This document shows, piece by piece, positions 36,738 through 45,155 of a stretch of 64,000 bases of DNA. The notes beneath the pieces were generated by a model, which searched no databases, was not told the DNA's origin, and saw nothing but the letters and a program-made list of their open reading frames with translations. Numbering within the stretch: position 1 is the stretch's first letter; every line of letters begins with the position of its first letter. The stretch covers positions 4,836,001 to 4,900,000 of the forward strand of contig NC_015957.1 of the NCBI RefSeq assembly GCF_000147815.2, read 5' to 3'. Origin of the DNA: Streptomyces violaceusniger Tu 4113 (GTDB lineage Bacteria > Actinomycetota > Actinomycetes > Streptomycetales > Streptomycetaceae). A program made the position numbers and the translations under genes.

Positions 36738-37285
36738 GCGGTGACCTTGACGTGGACCTCGCGGTACGCCTGCTCGGAGGGACACCCACGCACGAGGGCC
36801 GTGATCCCGTGCTGCTGCGCCACTGGGCGGTGGCGGCGACGGAGTTCGGCCGCCGGATGACCCCGCGGGCTGAGACCGTGCGGGTCGTGGAGCGGGACGG
36901 CGGACTGGACGCCGGGCTGCTGGCCCGCTACCGGTCCCGGCCGCCGGTGGTCGAGGTGTACACCGACACCGTCGAACGGGCCGAGCGGCTGGTCGCCGAG
37001 CGCGGCTGGCGCCACTGGTTCCCGGAAGGGTCGGTGCGCGCCGCCGCCCTCGCCCACGAGCAGGCGCACGCCTGGCTCCACCACACCGCGGTGCGCGCCG
37101 AGTTCAAGCGGGCGCTGGGCCACACGGCGCTGCGGTTCGGTCGGCGCCGCCTGTACGCGTACGTCGCGGGCGCGGACGAGGTCGCCGCGCACGCCTACGC
37201 CCACGCCGCCTGCGGTCTGGGCCGCAGCCCTCTGCTGCTCACGGAGGCGCTGGCCGCCGCCGTGTCCTGCGAAAGCGAGAACTGA
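36734..37285 (+). CDS. unknown small protein with an HExxH zinc-site motif
   Basis: 183 residues with no family I recognise. It contains HEQAH (His108-Glu109-...-His112) in a predicted helix (AALAHEQAHAWLHH). Thirty-seven residues later comes Glu149 in GADEVAAHAYAHAA. The pattern HExxH...E-x-x-A-x-x-Y-A is like compact gluzincins of the ImmA/IrrE or minigluzincin kind. So it may be a small metallopeptidase or a metal-binding assembly factor. It overlaps the HyuA-like gene by four bases and the permease follows three bases after its stop. That tight coupling implies a shared function with them. Confidence 0.75.
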   Translation: MSGDLDVDLAVRLLGGTPTHEGRDPVLLRHWAVAATEFGRRMTPRAETVRVVERDGGLDAGLLARYRSRPPVVEVYTDTVERAERLVAERGWRHWFPEGSVRAAALAHEQAHAWLHHTAVRAEFKRALGHTALRFGRRRLYAYVAGADEVAAHAYAHAACGLGRSPLLLTEALAAAVSCESEN

Positions 37286-37288
37286 TCG

Positions 37289-38575
37289 ATGGGTGTCGTC
37301 ATTCTGCTCGTCATGGCGGCGGGAGTCGCCGTCATGCTCACCCGCAAGCTGCCCACGGCGTTCGCCCTGGTGCTGCTCGCCGTGGTGATCGCGTTCCTGG
37401 CGGACGCGCCGCTCACCGGCAAGGGCAGCGTGCTCGACACGGTGCTCCAGGAGGGGGCGCCCGCGCTCGCCGCCACGATGATCGCGATCCTGCTGGGCTC
37501 GTGGCTCGGCAAGCTCCTGGAGGAGACCGGTATCGCGGGCACTCTGGTCCGTAAGATCGTCGAATTCGGCGGCGACCGGCCGGTGTTCGTGGCGCTCGGC
37601 GTGCTCGCCGTGTCCGCGGTGGTCGGCACCGTGACCGGATCGGCGCCCGCCGCGATGCTCGCCGGTCTGATCGGTATCCCCGCGATGATCGCGGTCGGCA
37701 TCCCCGAGGTGACCGCGGCGGGCACGGTCCTCATGGGGATCGCCGTGGGCGTGCCGTTCGAGCTGCCGGTGTGGCAGTTCTTCTCCACCGCCCTGGACCT
37801 GCCCATCGACACGGTGCGCGGCTTCATGGTGAAGCTGTTCCCGTTCGCCCTGGTGGCCGCCGTCGCCTACGTCCTCGTGGAGTCCCGGCGCCGCGGCGTC
37901 GAGCACACCTGGTCCCTGAAGTCGGTGCAGGCCCGGCCCTCGCGCGGCGACCGCCGCCGGCGGCTCGGCGACGCCCCCTGGTACGCCCTGCTCACCCCGG
38001 CGGTCCCGCTCACCCTCGCTCTCGGCCTGGACGTGGCCATCATCCCCTCACTCCTCGGCGGCGTGCTGTACGCGCTGGTGACGACGACCCGGCCGCGAGA
38101 GATGAACCGCCGCCTGCTGCGCACCCTCTACGGCGGATTCGAGGTGGCCGCCCCGCCCATCACCCTCTTCGTGGCGATCGGCATCCTGCTCGCCGCGGTC
38201 AAGCTGCCCGGCGCCGTCGACGCCCTGCAGCCCCTCGTCAAGTCCGTCAGCCCGCAGAACACCGTCCTGTTCATCCTCGTCTTCACCCTGCTGGTGCCGC
38301 TGTGCCTGTTCCGCGGCCCGCTGAACGTCTTCGGCCTCGGCGCCGGCATCGCGGGCGTCCTCGTCGCCACCGGCATCTACCCGGCCGTCGCCGTCCTCGG
38401 CATGACCGCCTCGTACAACCAGGTCTTCGGCGTGTCCGACCCGACCAGCACCCAGACCGTGTGGAGCGCCCAGTACGCGGGCGTCTCCCCGCACCAGGTG
38501 ATGCTGCGCACCCTGCCGTATGTGTGGGCCGTGGCCTTCGGCGGCATGTGTGTCACCGCCTTCACCGAGCTGTGA
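37289..38575 (+). CDS. IT-superfamily (GntP/CitMHS-like) permease
   Basis: 428 residues with ~11-12 hydrophobic segments. The repeated architecture with two inner re-entrant-like loops (TGSAPAAMLAGLIGIPAMIA and FRGPLNVFGLGAGIAGVLVA) resembles gluconate/citrate-type or TRAP-DctM-type ion transporters. A long basic cytoplasmic loop (ESRRRGVEHTWSLK...RGDRRRRLG) divides the halves. Likely cargo is a carboxylate such as a sugar acid. Placed directly after the HExxH protein and HyuA-like gene, it probably imports the substrate of that operon. The precise family and cargo are not determined. Confidence 0.8.
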   Translation: MGVVILLVMAAGVAVMLTRKLPTAFALVLLAVVIAFLADAPLTGKGSVLDTVLQEGAPALAATMIAILLGSWLGKLLEETGIAGTLVRKIVEFGGDRPVFVALGVLAVSAVVGTVTGSAPAAMLAGLIGIPAMIAVGIPEVTAAGTVLMGIAVGVPFELPVWQFFSTALDLPIDTVRGFMVKLFPFALVAAVAYVLVESRRRGVEHTWSLKSVQARPSRGDRRRRLGDAPWYALLTPAVPLTLALGLDVAIIPSLLGGVLYALVTTTRPREMNRRLLRTLYGGFEVAAPPITLFVAIGILLAAVKLPGAVDALQPLVKSVSPQNTVLFILVFTLLVPLCLFRGPLNVFGLGAGIAGVLVATGIYPAVAVLGMTASYNQVFGVSDPTSTQTVWSAQYAGVSPHQVMLRTLPYVWAVAFGGMCVTAFTEL

Positions 38576-38630
38576 CCGAAGCCGAGGCGCCCCACGCCTC
38601 GACCGAACCGCGCGGCCACCCCACCCCGTA

Positions 38631-38689
38631 GCCACCGAACCCCCGGCCACCGAATCCCTGGCCACCGAATCCCGTAGCCACCGATCCCG
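38631..38689. repeat. four tandem copies of a ~15-bp unit GCCACCGAAyCCC
   Basis: Copies begin at 38631, 38646, 38661 and 38677 (GCCACCGAAC, GCCACCGAATCCC twice, GCCACCGATCCC). The array sits between the permease stop and the next ribosome site. It is probably slipped-strand expansion in the leader, and a regulatory role is not evident. Confidence 0.75.
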
Positions 38690-38714
38690 CAGTATCCGAC
38701 CCAAGGAGCCGATC

Positions 38715-39737
38715 ATGCCCGAGCCGCAATCCGGCCTCGACCGCCGTATGTTCCTGCGCGCCACCGCCGTGTCCGGCGCGGCGCTCACCGTCGGCGGGCT
38801 GGCCATACCGTCCGCCTCGGCCACGCCGTCCGCGTCGGCCGCGCCCGGTGGATTCCCGAACTACGCCTACGTCCGCACGCTGCTCACCCCGTCGAAGCTG
38901 AAGTACAACCCGACGGGCGAGATCATCTTCCCCACGATCCGCGGGGTCTACGACAAGCTGGCCAACCCCCTGGGCCGGTACTACCTCTACTACGCGCCGC
39001 ACGACGCGCCGGGCGGCATCTGCCTGGCCTACGGAAACTCCCTGGAGGGCCCGTTCACCGAGTACCCGTCGAACCCGATCGTGTCCAACAGATGGGACCC
39101 GCACTACTCGGTCAGCCACGTCTCCTCGCCGCATGTGCTGTGGAAGGAGGACGTCAAGGAGTTCTGGCTGTACTTCCACGGCGAGAACACCACCACCCGC
39201 CTCGCCCGCTCGAAGAACGGGATCCACTTCACCTACGACAAGGTGGTCCTGAACACGTCCATGATGCCCGCCGGCACCACCGAGACGTCCTACGCCCGGG
39301 TGTTCCAGTACGACCTGCCCTCCCGCGGCGCCCACTACGTCATGCTCTTCATGACCAACAACACCACCGACCACCGGGACATCGGCTGGGGCTGGTCCGC
39401 GGACGGCCGCAACTGGACCTTCGCCCAGACGCCGCTGGTGCGCCACTCGGACGTCGGCGCGATCAACGTCGGCGGCCCGCACCTGCTGACCCGCGGCGGC
39501 TCCGCGTTCGTCGTCTACAACAAGGACAAGACCAGCGGCGGCGACATCATGATCACCGAGGTGGGCAAGGACTTCTCGCTCCGCAAGCACCTCGGCGTCT
39601 TCTACAACTCCCGCTCATCGGCACCCGAGAACGGCCGGGCCGCCGCCCCCTCCTTCGGCACGGACGGCGGCGTCCCGTACATGATCTACGAGGCGGGCGA
39701 ACGCCTCGCCGGATCCATCGCCATGGCCCGCGGATAG
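38715..39737 (+). CDS. Tat-exported five-bladed beta-propeller (GH43/GH117-like) protein
   Basis: 340 residues. The signal DRRMFLRATAVSGAALTVGG carries the twin-arginine motif, with Ala-rich cleavage region ASATPSASAAPGG. The mature part reads like a GH43/GH117-type propeller: YLYYAPHDAPGGICLAYGNSLEG (quoted in part), SVSHVSSPHVLWKEDVKEFW, RLARSKNGIHFTY, DIGWGWSADGRNWTF and PYMIYEAG. Repeated Asp/Glu-bearing blades could supply the catalytic acids, but the exact residues are not assignable. An exported glycoside hydrolase acting on side chains of a plant or algal glycan is most likely. AAGGAG precedes ATG 38715. An esterase follows 68 bases downstream. Confidence 0.75.
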   Translation: MPEPQSGLDRRMFLRATAVSGAALTVGGLAIPSASATPSASAAPGGFPNYAYVRTLLTPSKLKYNPTGEIIFPTIRGVYDKLANPLGRYYLYYAPHDAPGGICLAYGNSLEGPFTEYPSNPIVSNRWDPHYSVSHVSSPHVLWKEDVKEFWLYFHGENTTTRLARSKNGIHFTYDKVVLNTSMMPAGTTETSYARVFQYDLPSRGAHYVMLFMTNNTTDHRDIGWGWSADGRNWTFAQTPLVRHSDVGAINVGGPHLLTRGGSAFVVYNKDKTSGGDIMITEVGKDFSLRKHLGVFYNSRSSAPENGRAAAPSFGTDGGVPYMIYEAGERLAGSIAMARG

Positions 39738-39805
39738 ACACGGTCCTCGCCGGAACCGGGTACGCACCGCCTGACCATCCGCCCTCCTGAGGAAGACAGT
39801 CCCGC

Positions 39806-40774
39806 ATGGCGCTCTTCGACCTTCCACGCGAACAGCTGCACCGCTACCGCAGCGCCTCCGCCGAACCGGACGACTTCGACGCGTTCTGGTCCGCCACACT
39901 GACGGAGGCCCGGCAGCACGACCTCGACGCCCGCTTCGAGCCCGTCGACACGGGCCTTGCCACCGTGCGGGTGTACGACGCCACGTTCGCAGGCTTCGGC
40001 GGTCACCCGGTCAAGGGCTGGCTGACGCTGCCCGCGGAGGTCGCCGAGCCGGTGCCCCTCGTCGTGGAGTTCGTGGGGTACGGAGGCGGGCGGGGGCTGC
40101 CCCACGAGCACTTGCTCTGGGCGTCCACCGGCCGGGCGCACTTCGTGATGGACACCCGTGGCCAGGGCAGCGGCTGGGGCGGCGGGGGAGGCACTCCGGA
40201 TCCGGTGGGCGCCGCCCCCGCCTACCCGGGATTCATGACCCGCGGGATCGACGCGCCGGAGAACCACTACTACCGGCGGGTGTTCACCGATGCCGTGCGG
40301 GCGGTGGAGGCCGCCCGCACGCATCCGCTCACCGACGCCTCCCGTACGGCGGTCATCGGGGAGAGCCAGGGTGGAGGGATCTCCATCGCGGTGGGAGGGC
40401 TGGTGCCCGATCTGCTGGCGGTCGCCCCGGACGTGCCGTTCCTGTGCGACTTCCCGCGCGCCGTCACCCTGACGGACTCGGGCCCGTACCGGGAGATCGG
40501 CCTGTTCCTGCGCACGCATCGCGGTCGTACCGAGGAAGCGCTGCGCACGCTCTCCTACTTCGACGGCGTCCACTTCGCCGCTCGCGGCCGGGCCCCCGCG
40601 CTCTTCTCCACCGCCCTCGAGGACCAGACGTGCCCGCCCTCCACCGTGTTCGCGGCCTTCAACGCCTGGGCCCACGAGGAGAAGTCCATCGAGGTGTACG
40701 ACTTCAACGGCCACGAGGGCGGCGGGCCGTACCAGGCGGCGGCGAAGCTGAGGTGGCTCAGGCCCCGGATGTGA
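39806..40774 (+). CDS. acetyl xylan esterase / cephalosporin-C deacetylase (AXE1) family
   Basis: 322 residues, no signal peptide. Family blocks are DDFDAFWSATLTEAR, GHPVKGWLTLPAE, VEFVGYGGGRGLPHEHLLW, and MDTRGQGSGW. The nucleophile is Ser in VIGESQGGGISIA, the acid is Asp in ALEDQTCPPSTVFAAFN, and the base is His in FNGHEGGG. It removes acetyl groups from short acetylated sugars inside the cell. Its position between two exported glycan enzymes suggests imported acetylated oligosaccharides. All three triad members are present, so it should be active. ATG 39806 follows TCCTGAGGAAGA. Confidence 0.92.
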   Translation: MALFDLPREQLHRYRSASAEPDDFDAFWSATLTEARQHDLDARFEPVDTGLATVRVYDATFAGFGGHPVKGWLTLPAEVAEPVPLVVEFVGYGGGRGLPHEHLLWASTGRAHFVMDTRGQGSGWGGGGGTPDPVGAAPAYPGFMTRGIDAPENHYYRRVFTDAVRAVEAARTHPLTDASRTAVIGESQGGGISIAVGGLVPDLLAVAPDVPFLCDFPRAVTLTDSGPYREIGLFLRTHRGRTEEALRTLSYFDGVHFAARGRAPALFSTALEDQTCPPSTVFAAFNAWAHEEKSIEVYDFNGHEGGGPYQAAAKLRWLRPRM

Positions 40775-40920
40775 CCCGGGCGGCGGCCCGGACCGCCGCA
40801 CGACCCCCGAAACGGCTGGTGGGCGGCCCTGCCCCCACCAGCCTGCGAGCCCTGCCCGGAAACACCCCGGCGGCACGGACGGCCCCCGGGAAAACCGGTG
40901 AACGGCTGACGTCACACCCG

Positions 40921-40980
40921 TTGACGCGCGGACCGGGACCGCCGAAGAATGTGCGGCACCCCTCCTCTGACAACGTTGTC
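40921..40980 (+). promoter_or_regulatory. promoter and LacI-type operator of the exported toroid enzyme
   Basis: TTGACG (40921-40926) and AAGAAT (40945-40950) are 18 bases apart, a plausible promoter. Downstream, GACAACGTTGTC (40969-40980) is a perfect 12-bp palindrome with central CG, extended by T on the left. This is a common LacI-family operator form, and it lies six bases before the start codon, where a repressor would block expression. It differs from the palindrome in front of the local lacI gene. Confidence 0.6.
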
Positions 40981-40986
40981 CAGCCT

Positions 40987-43900
40987 ATGAGGTATCGCCC
41001 CGTGTCGCATCCATCCCTGCCCTTCGACCGCCGCCGGTTCCTGCACCTCGCCGGTCTCACGGGCGCGCTGGCCGCCCTGCCCCCGCTCACCGCGGCCGCG
41101 AGCGCCCAGGCGGCGCCCGGCCGCACGGATACGCCGCCCGACGCCGTCGCGGCCACCTACCTGCGGGTGCTCCTGGACCACACCCGGTGGTCCGAGACGC
41201 AGTGGGACCAGGCCCAGGGCCACTACCGGGCCAAGGACTTCGGGTTCGCCGTGGTCCTCGGCAACGCGGTCCTGCTCACTCACGGCACCTACGACGCGGC
41301 GCGTGCGGGCACCGACCGGGAGACCCTCGAGCGGCGCACGCTCGCCACCATCCGTCACTTCGCCGCGTCGAACCGGCTCACCGGCGGCGGCGAGTGGGGC
41401 CGCACGCTCTTCTTCGACACCACCTTCCAGTCGTACTTCGTCCTCGCCGCCCGGCTGCTGTGGAAGGACCTCGACACCGCGACGCGGCAGAACGTCGAGA
41501 CCATCGTCCGCGAACAGGCCGCCTACACCGTGTCGTTGGGCAGCGGCGACGACCCCGCCTCGGGCGACTGGACGCCGAACGGCCTGAGCGGCGGACACGT
41601 CGGCGACACCAAGCTGGAAGAGATGGGCCTGTACGCGCAGACCCTCGCACCGGCGCTCGCATGGGCTCACGACGACGGCCGCGCCGCCGACTGGGCCACG
41701 TGGTACGGCATCTGGTCGCGCAACGAGGCGGGGCTGCCGCCCGCCGACCTCGCCAACCCCGCCCGCGTGGACGGCGTCGCCGTCTCCGGGAACACCGCCC
41801 GCAACCTGTACGACACCTTCATCGTCGAGAACCACGGCTCCTTCGGCCCGCACTACCAGGAGGAGCTGTGGCGCACCTCCGGCCGCAACGCCGCGCACTT
41901 CCTGGCCGCCGGACGCCCCCTCCCGCAGGTCCTCGCCCGGCAGCCGAACGCCCAGCCGCTGTGGCGCACCCTGCTGGGCGTCATGAGCGACGCGGGCGAA
42001 CCGCTGATGCCGATGGTCGAGGACCGCGAACACCTCTACGGCAGGGACGTCATCCCGCTCGCCTTCCTCTCCCAGGTGATGCGCGACCGGGCCGCGGCGC
42101 GCGCCGAGCGGGAGCTGGCGTCGCGGCTGGAGGCGTACCAGCAGTACCCGCCCGAGCACCGGTTGGCGAAGTTCTCGGGGGAGCCGAAGTACGAGCCGGA
42201 GGCACGCGCCGAGATCGCGATCAGCTACCTGCTGCATGTGTGGACGGCGGCGTCCGGGCGGCCCGTCGAGGCGCTCTCGCGCGAGGAACTGTTCGCGCAT
42301 GCCTCCGGTGTCACCGACTTCGGGACCGGCCCCGGACTGGTGTCGCACCAGTCGCGCACCGCGTGGGCCGGTGCCGTGACGAAGCCCGGGTTCGTGAAGT
42401 TCGCCTGGCAGCCGGGGCACGACGACTGGCTGTTCCGGCTCAGCGGCGCGACCCCGATGTTCCTGCCCGCCACCGCCGCGAAGGTCCAGGACCGTACCGT
42501 GCGGGTATACGAGTCCCTGCGCGACGGCTTCGACGGCAGCGCGACGCTTCTGCGCCTCGACGGCGGCTGGGCCGGGTTCGCGACGCTCCCGACGGGCGCC
42601 GTCGTCTACGCGAGCAGCGGCACCGCCGACGCGGAGGGCCACCTCGAGGTGCACAACCTGACGATGCCCGGCATGCCGGGGCTCGACGGCGCGCGCACCT
42701 ACCGCTTCGAGGAGGGCGAGGCGACCGTCCGCGCCCGCGACACCTCCACCGGCACACCCGCCGGACGGATCGACGACCTCGGCTTCACCCCCACGACGGT
42801 GCGCCACGTCCGCATGCTCGGCGTGCGGCCCGACCCGGCCTACGGGTACTCGCTGTACGCCTTCGAGGTGCGCGACGGCGCCCAGGGCGCGGACCTCGCG
42901 CGCGGCGGGTCCGCCACCGCCTCGTCGGCCGACGCCGGGAAGGGCGCGCCGCTCGCCGTCGACGGCGACGCGGCCACCCGCTGGGCGGTGTCGAGGGCCG
43001 ACCGTCCGCGCGCCGACAGTTGGCTGGCCGTCGACCTCGGCGCCGAGCGCCGGATCGACCGGGTCACCCTGCGCTGGGAATCGGCGGCAGGACGCGCCTA
43101 CCGCGTCCAGGGTTCCACGGACGGCCGGGACTGGAAGGACCTGGCGACCGGGCCGGGGCCGGCGGTGAGCAGCCGCGGCGGCTGGCTCGACGTCGAGGGA
43201 CGCGCCGGGCTCGTGGTGCGTAACGGCCGCAACCCGATCGGCGTCTACGACGACACGATCGTCCTCGGCGACGGCCCGGCGGCACCTCTCCTCGTCGAGG
43301 GCTTCCCCGGCACGTCGGCCGGGAAGCTGCGCGCGATCGCCCGGGGGACCGCACCCACGGCGGAGCACACCGAGGTGCGCACGACGCTGACGGACGGGCA
43401 CCTGACCCTGTTCAACCTCTCCGGCGAGTCCGTCAGAACGCGGATCACGATCCCGCGCACCGGCACGGACACGGTGGTCTTCGAGGGCACGCAGAGGCTG
43501 ACCGCCGACGGCACGTCCTTCGAGGCCGCGCTGCCCGCCGCCACGGCGGTCGTACTGCCCCCGCGCTTCACGCTCACCCCCCTCACCAGCCGGCGCCTGC
43601 CGCCGGGGCTGCGGGTCCAGGTCGTCGACGGCGCGACCGTGCGCCTGTCCGGGGCCTCCTGCACCCTGCGCGTCGGGGCCCAGGGGCGCAGCCAGGTCGC
43701 CGTCGTCCGAGCGGGCCGGGCGATCACCGTCGTCCTGGCAGGGGCGGCCGCCCACCCGTACGACGACCTGGCACTTGGCAGGACCGTGTTCCCCACGAGC
43801 CCGCTGCCGGAGGGCATGTCCGACCCCGCGGCGGCGGTGGACGGCGACGCCCGCACGGCGTGGACGCCGGGCACCCGCGGCCGCATGGTCGTGGACCTCG

Positions 43901-44133
43901 GCGCGGCCCGCCCGGTCCGCTCGGTGGAGACCGAGTGGACGACGGGCGCGGTACCGGGCGCGAAGGTCGCCTTCAGTACGGACGGGATCACCTACCGGGA
44001 CGCCGGGACCCTCACCGGCCGGGGCCGCGTGCGCCGGCTGACCGCCTCCGAGACGGCCCGCTACGTCAGCCTCGAGATCGACGGGCCGTCGCCTGCGGCG
44101 GTCTCACGCCTGCGGCGCCTGACGGTGCGCTGA
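40987..44133 (+). CDS. Tat-exported multidomain enzyme: alpha-toroid lyase-like domain plus discoidin (F5/8C) modules
   Basis: 1048 residues. The Tat signal is DRRRFLHLAGLTGALAALPP. Residues ~50-470 form an alpha/alpha-toroid-like domain with TPNGLSGGHVGDTKLEEMGL, VENHGSFGPHYQEELW (candidate Asn/His/Tyr lyase residues) and PMVEDREHLYGRDVIPLAFL. A beta-sandwich follows (~residues 470-590). Near 600-730 is a discoidin-type carbohydrate-binding module (GGSATASSADAGKGAPLAVD, then DSWLAVDLGAERRIDRVTLR). A second one closes the protein (LPEGMSDPAAAVDGDARTAW, VVDLGAARPVRSVETEW). The layout suggests an exported polysaccharide lyase or hydrolase of a little-known family. GTG 41002 is an alternative start. 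No stop or frame break occurs. Confidence 0.8.
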   Translation: MRYRPVSHPSLPFDRRRFLHLAGLTGALAALPPLTAAASAQAAPGRTDTPPDAVAATYLRVLLDHTRWSETQWDQAQGHYRAKDFGFAVVLGNAVLLTHGTYDAARAGTDRETLERRTLATIRHFAASNRLTGGGEWGRTLFFDTTFQSYFVLAARLLWKDLDTATRQNVETIVREQAAYTVSLGSGDDPASGDWTPNGLSGGHVGDTKLEEMGLYAQTLAPALAWAHDDGRAADWATWYGIWSRNEAGLPPADLANPARVDGVAVSGNTARNLYDTFIVENHGSFGPHYQEELWRTSGRNAAHFLAAGRPLPQVLARQPNAQPLWRTLLGVMSDAGEPLMPMVEDREHLYGRDVIPLAFLSQVMRDRAAARAERELASRLEAYQQYPPEHRLAKFSGEPKYEPEARAEIAISYLLHVWTAASGRPVEALSREELFAHASGVTDFGTGPGLVSHQSRTAWAGAVTKPGFVKFAWQPGHDDWLFRLSGATPMFLPATAAKVQDRTVRVYESLRDGFDGSATLLRLDGGWAGFATLPTGAVVYASSGTADAEGHLEVHNLTMPGMPGLDGARTYRFEEGEATVRARDTSTGTPAGRIDDLGFTPTTVRHVRMLGVRPDPAYGYSLYAFEVRDGAQGADLARGGSATASSADAGKGAPLAVDGDAATRWAVSRADRPRADSWLAVDLGAERRIDRVTLRWESAAGRAYRVQGSTDGRDWKDLATGPGPAVSSRGGWLDVEGRAGLVVRNGRNPIGVYDDTIVLGDGPAAPLLVEGFPGTSAGKLRAIARGTAPTAEHTEVRTTLTDGHLTLFNLSGESVRTRITIPRTGTDTVVFEGTQRLTADGTSFEAALPAATAVVLPPRFTLTPLTSRRLPPGLRVQVVDGATVRLSGASCTLRVGAQGRSQVAVVRAGRAITVVLAGAAAHPYDDLALGRTVFPTSPLPEGMSDPAAAVDGDARTAWTPGTRGRMVVDLGAARPVRSVETEWTTGAVPGAKVAFSTDGITYRDAGTLTGRGRVRRLTASETARYVSLEIDGPSPAAVSRLRRLTVR

Positions 44134-44142
44134 CCGCTCCGC

Positions 44143-44192
44143 GCCCGCCGGGCTGTGCGGCCGTCGACCGCGCCGTCGCTCGCCCGGCGGGC
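44143..44192 (+). terminator. hairpin after the toroid/discoidin gene
   Basis: Eleven-base inverted repeat GCCCGCCGGGC / GCCCGGCGGGC (44143-44153, 44182-44192) with a 28-base loop, ten bases after the stop. A smaller dyad GCACTT-G-AAGTGC overlaps its end (44191-44203). Confidence 0.5.
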
Positions 44193-44311
44193 ACTTGAAG
44201 TGCGCATGCCAAAGGCATCAGGTATCGGTGGCGATGCGCTGCAGCACTGTGGTGAGTCGATTCAGGCCTTCGCCCTGGAAGGCCTGGACGGGAACCGAAC
44301 CAAGCTCGTTG

Positions 44312-45112
44312 CTACTCGGTTCCCACGCCGGCCAGAAGCTCCGCCGTGCCTTCGGGGGCCTCCACCGGGAAGTGGTGGCTGCCCAGGTCGACGGGCACGA
44401 TGTTGAAGCGGTCCCCATAGCGGTCGATCGCTTCCCGCGTCACCAGGTCACGTATCGCGAACACGGTGATCGGCTGCTCTGTCGCGAGCAGCGCCGCGTC
44501 CATGTCCCAGCGCATCAGACCCTCGATGGAACGCAGACCCGCGGGCTGCCGCACCGCGACCATCTTCTCGAAGTACGAAGCCTTGAGGGCTGTGTCGGTC
44601 CCTGCCGGCGAACCGGCCTCGACGAGGCCGTGCACCCCTCCGGCGAAGTCCTCACGGAACATGCCCAGCATCGCATCGGTCTGCTCTTCGCTCAGCGCGG
44701 GGAACAGGGACAGATAGTGCAGCGCGTCGAGTGCCACCACATGCGAGACCGTGTCGGGGAGCAGCCGGCCGACCTCGACGGCGACGGCCCCGCCGAGGGA
44801 GTGCCCGGCCACGACGCACGTGTCCACCGACTCGGCTTCCAGTACCGCCGCCACGTCGCGAGCGAACTCTTCCATGGTCCAGACGTCCCGTGTCGACCGC
44901 GACTCGCCATGCTCGGCGAGGTCGATGGCGAGAACGCGGTAGTCCTCGGGCAGATGGTCGGTCACCGCGTCGTAGTCGCCGCGGTTGCACGCCCAGCCGT
45001 GGATGAGAGCCAGCGTCGGCCCTCCGGCCGGACCGCTGGCCGTGTACCGGATCGTCGTGTGGTCCGATCGCTGAACCTCGAGGTGCTTCCTGGTCCTGCT
45101 CGCGGTCGTCAC
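44312..45112 (-). CDS. alpha/beta-fold hydrolase
   Basis: 266 residues. The oxyanion/His-Gly motif is LALIHGWACNRGDY, the nucleophile is Ser in VVAGHSLGGAVAVEVG, the acid lies near ITVFAIRDLVTREA, and the terminal His is in LGSHHFPVEAPEGT. It belongs to the broad esterase/lactonase/haloperoxidase-like group of intracellular hydrolases, and the substrate is unknown. GTG 45112 has AAGGAGACACC upstream. It runs in the same direction as the MFS gene 44 bases upstream, so the two are probably cotranscribed and may share TetR control. An association of efflux pump and hydrolase suggests detoxification. Confidence 0.88.
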   Translation of the reverse strand: MTTASRTRKHLEVQRSDHTTIRYTASGPAGGPTLALIHGWACNRGDYDAVTDHLPEDYRVLAIDLAEHGESRSTRDVWTMEEFARDVAAVLEAESVDTCVVAGHSLGGAVAVEVGRLLPDTVSHVVALDALHYLSLFPALSEEQTDAMLGMFREDFAGGVHGLVEAGSPAGTDTALKASYFEKMVAVRQPAGLRSIEGLMRWDMDAALLATEQPITVFAIRDLVTREAIDRYGDRFNIVPVDLGSHHFPVEAPEGTAELLAGVGTE

Positions 45113-45155
45113 GGTGTCTCCTTGCTCTGTTCCGGATGGTAAACGGTGTATCGGT

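Noticed and set aside
40912..43755. 947-residue minus-strand frame opposite the toroid enzyme
   Set aside because: Shadow frame of low complexity. The plus strand has a Tat signal, ribosome context and conserved domains.
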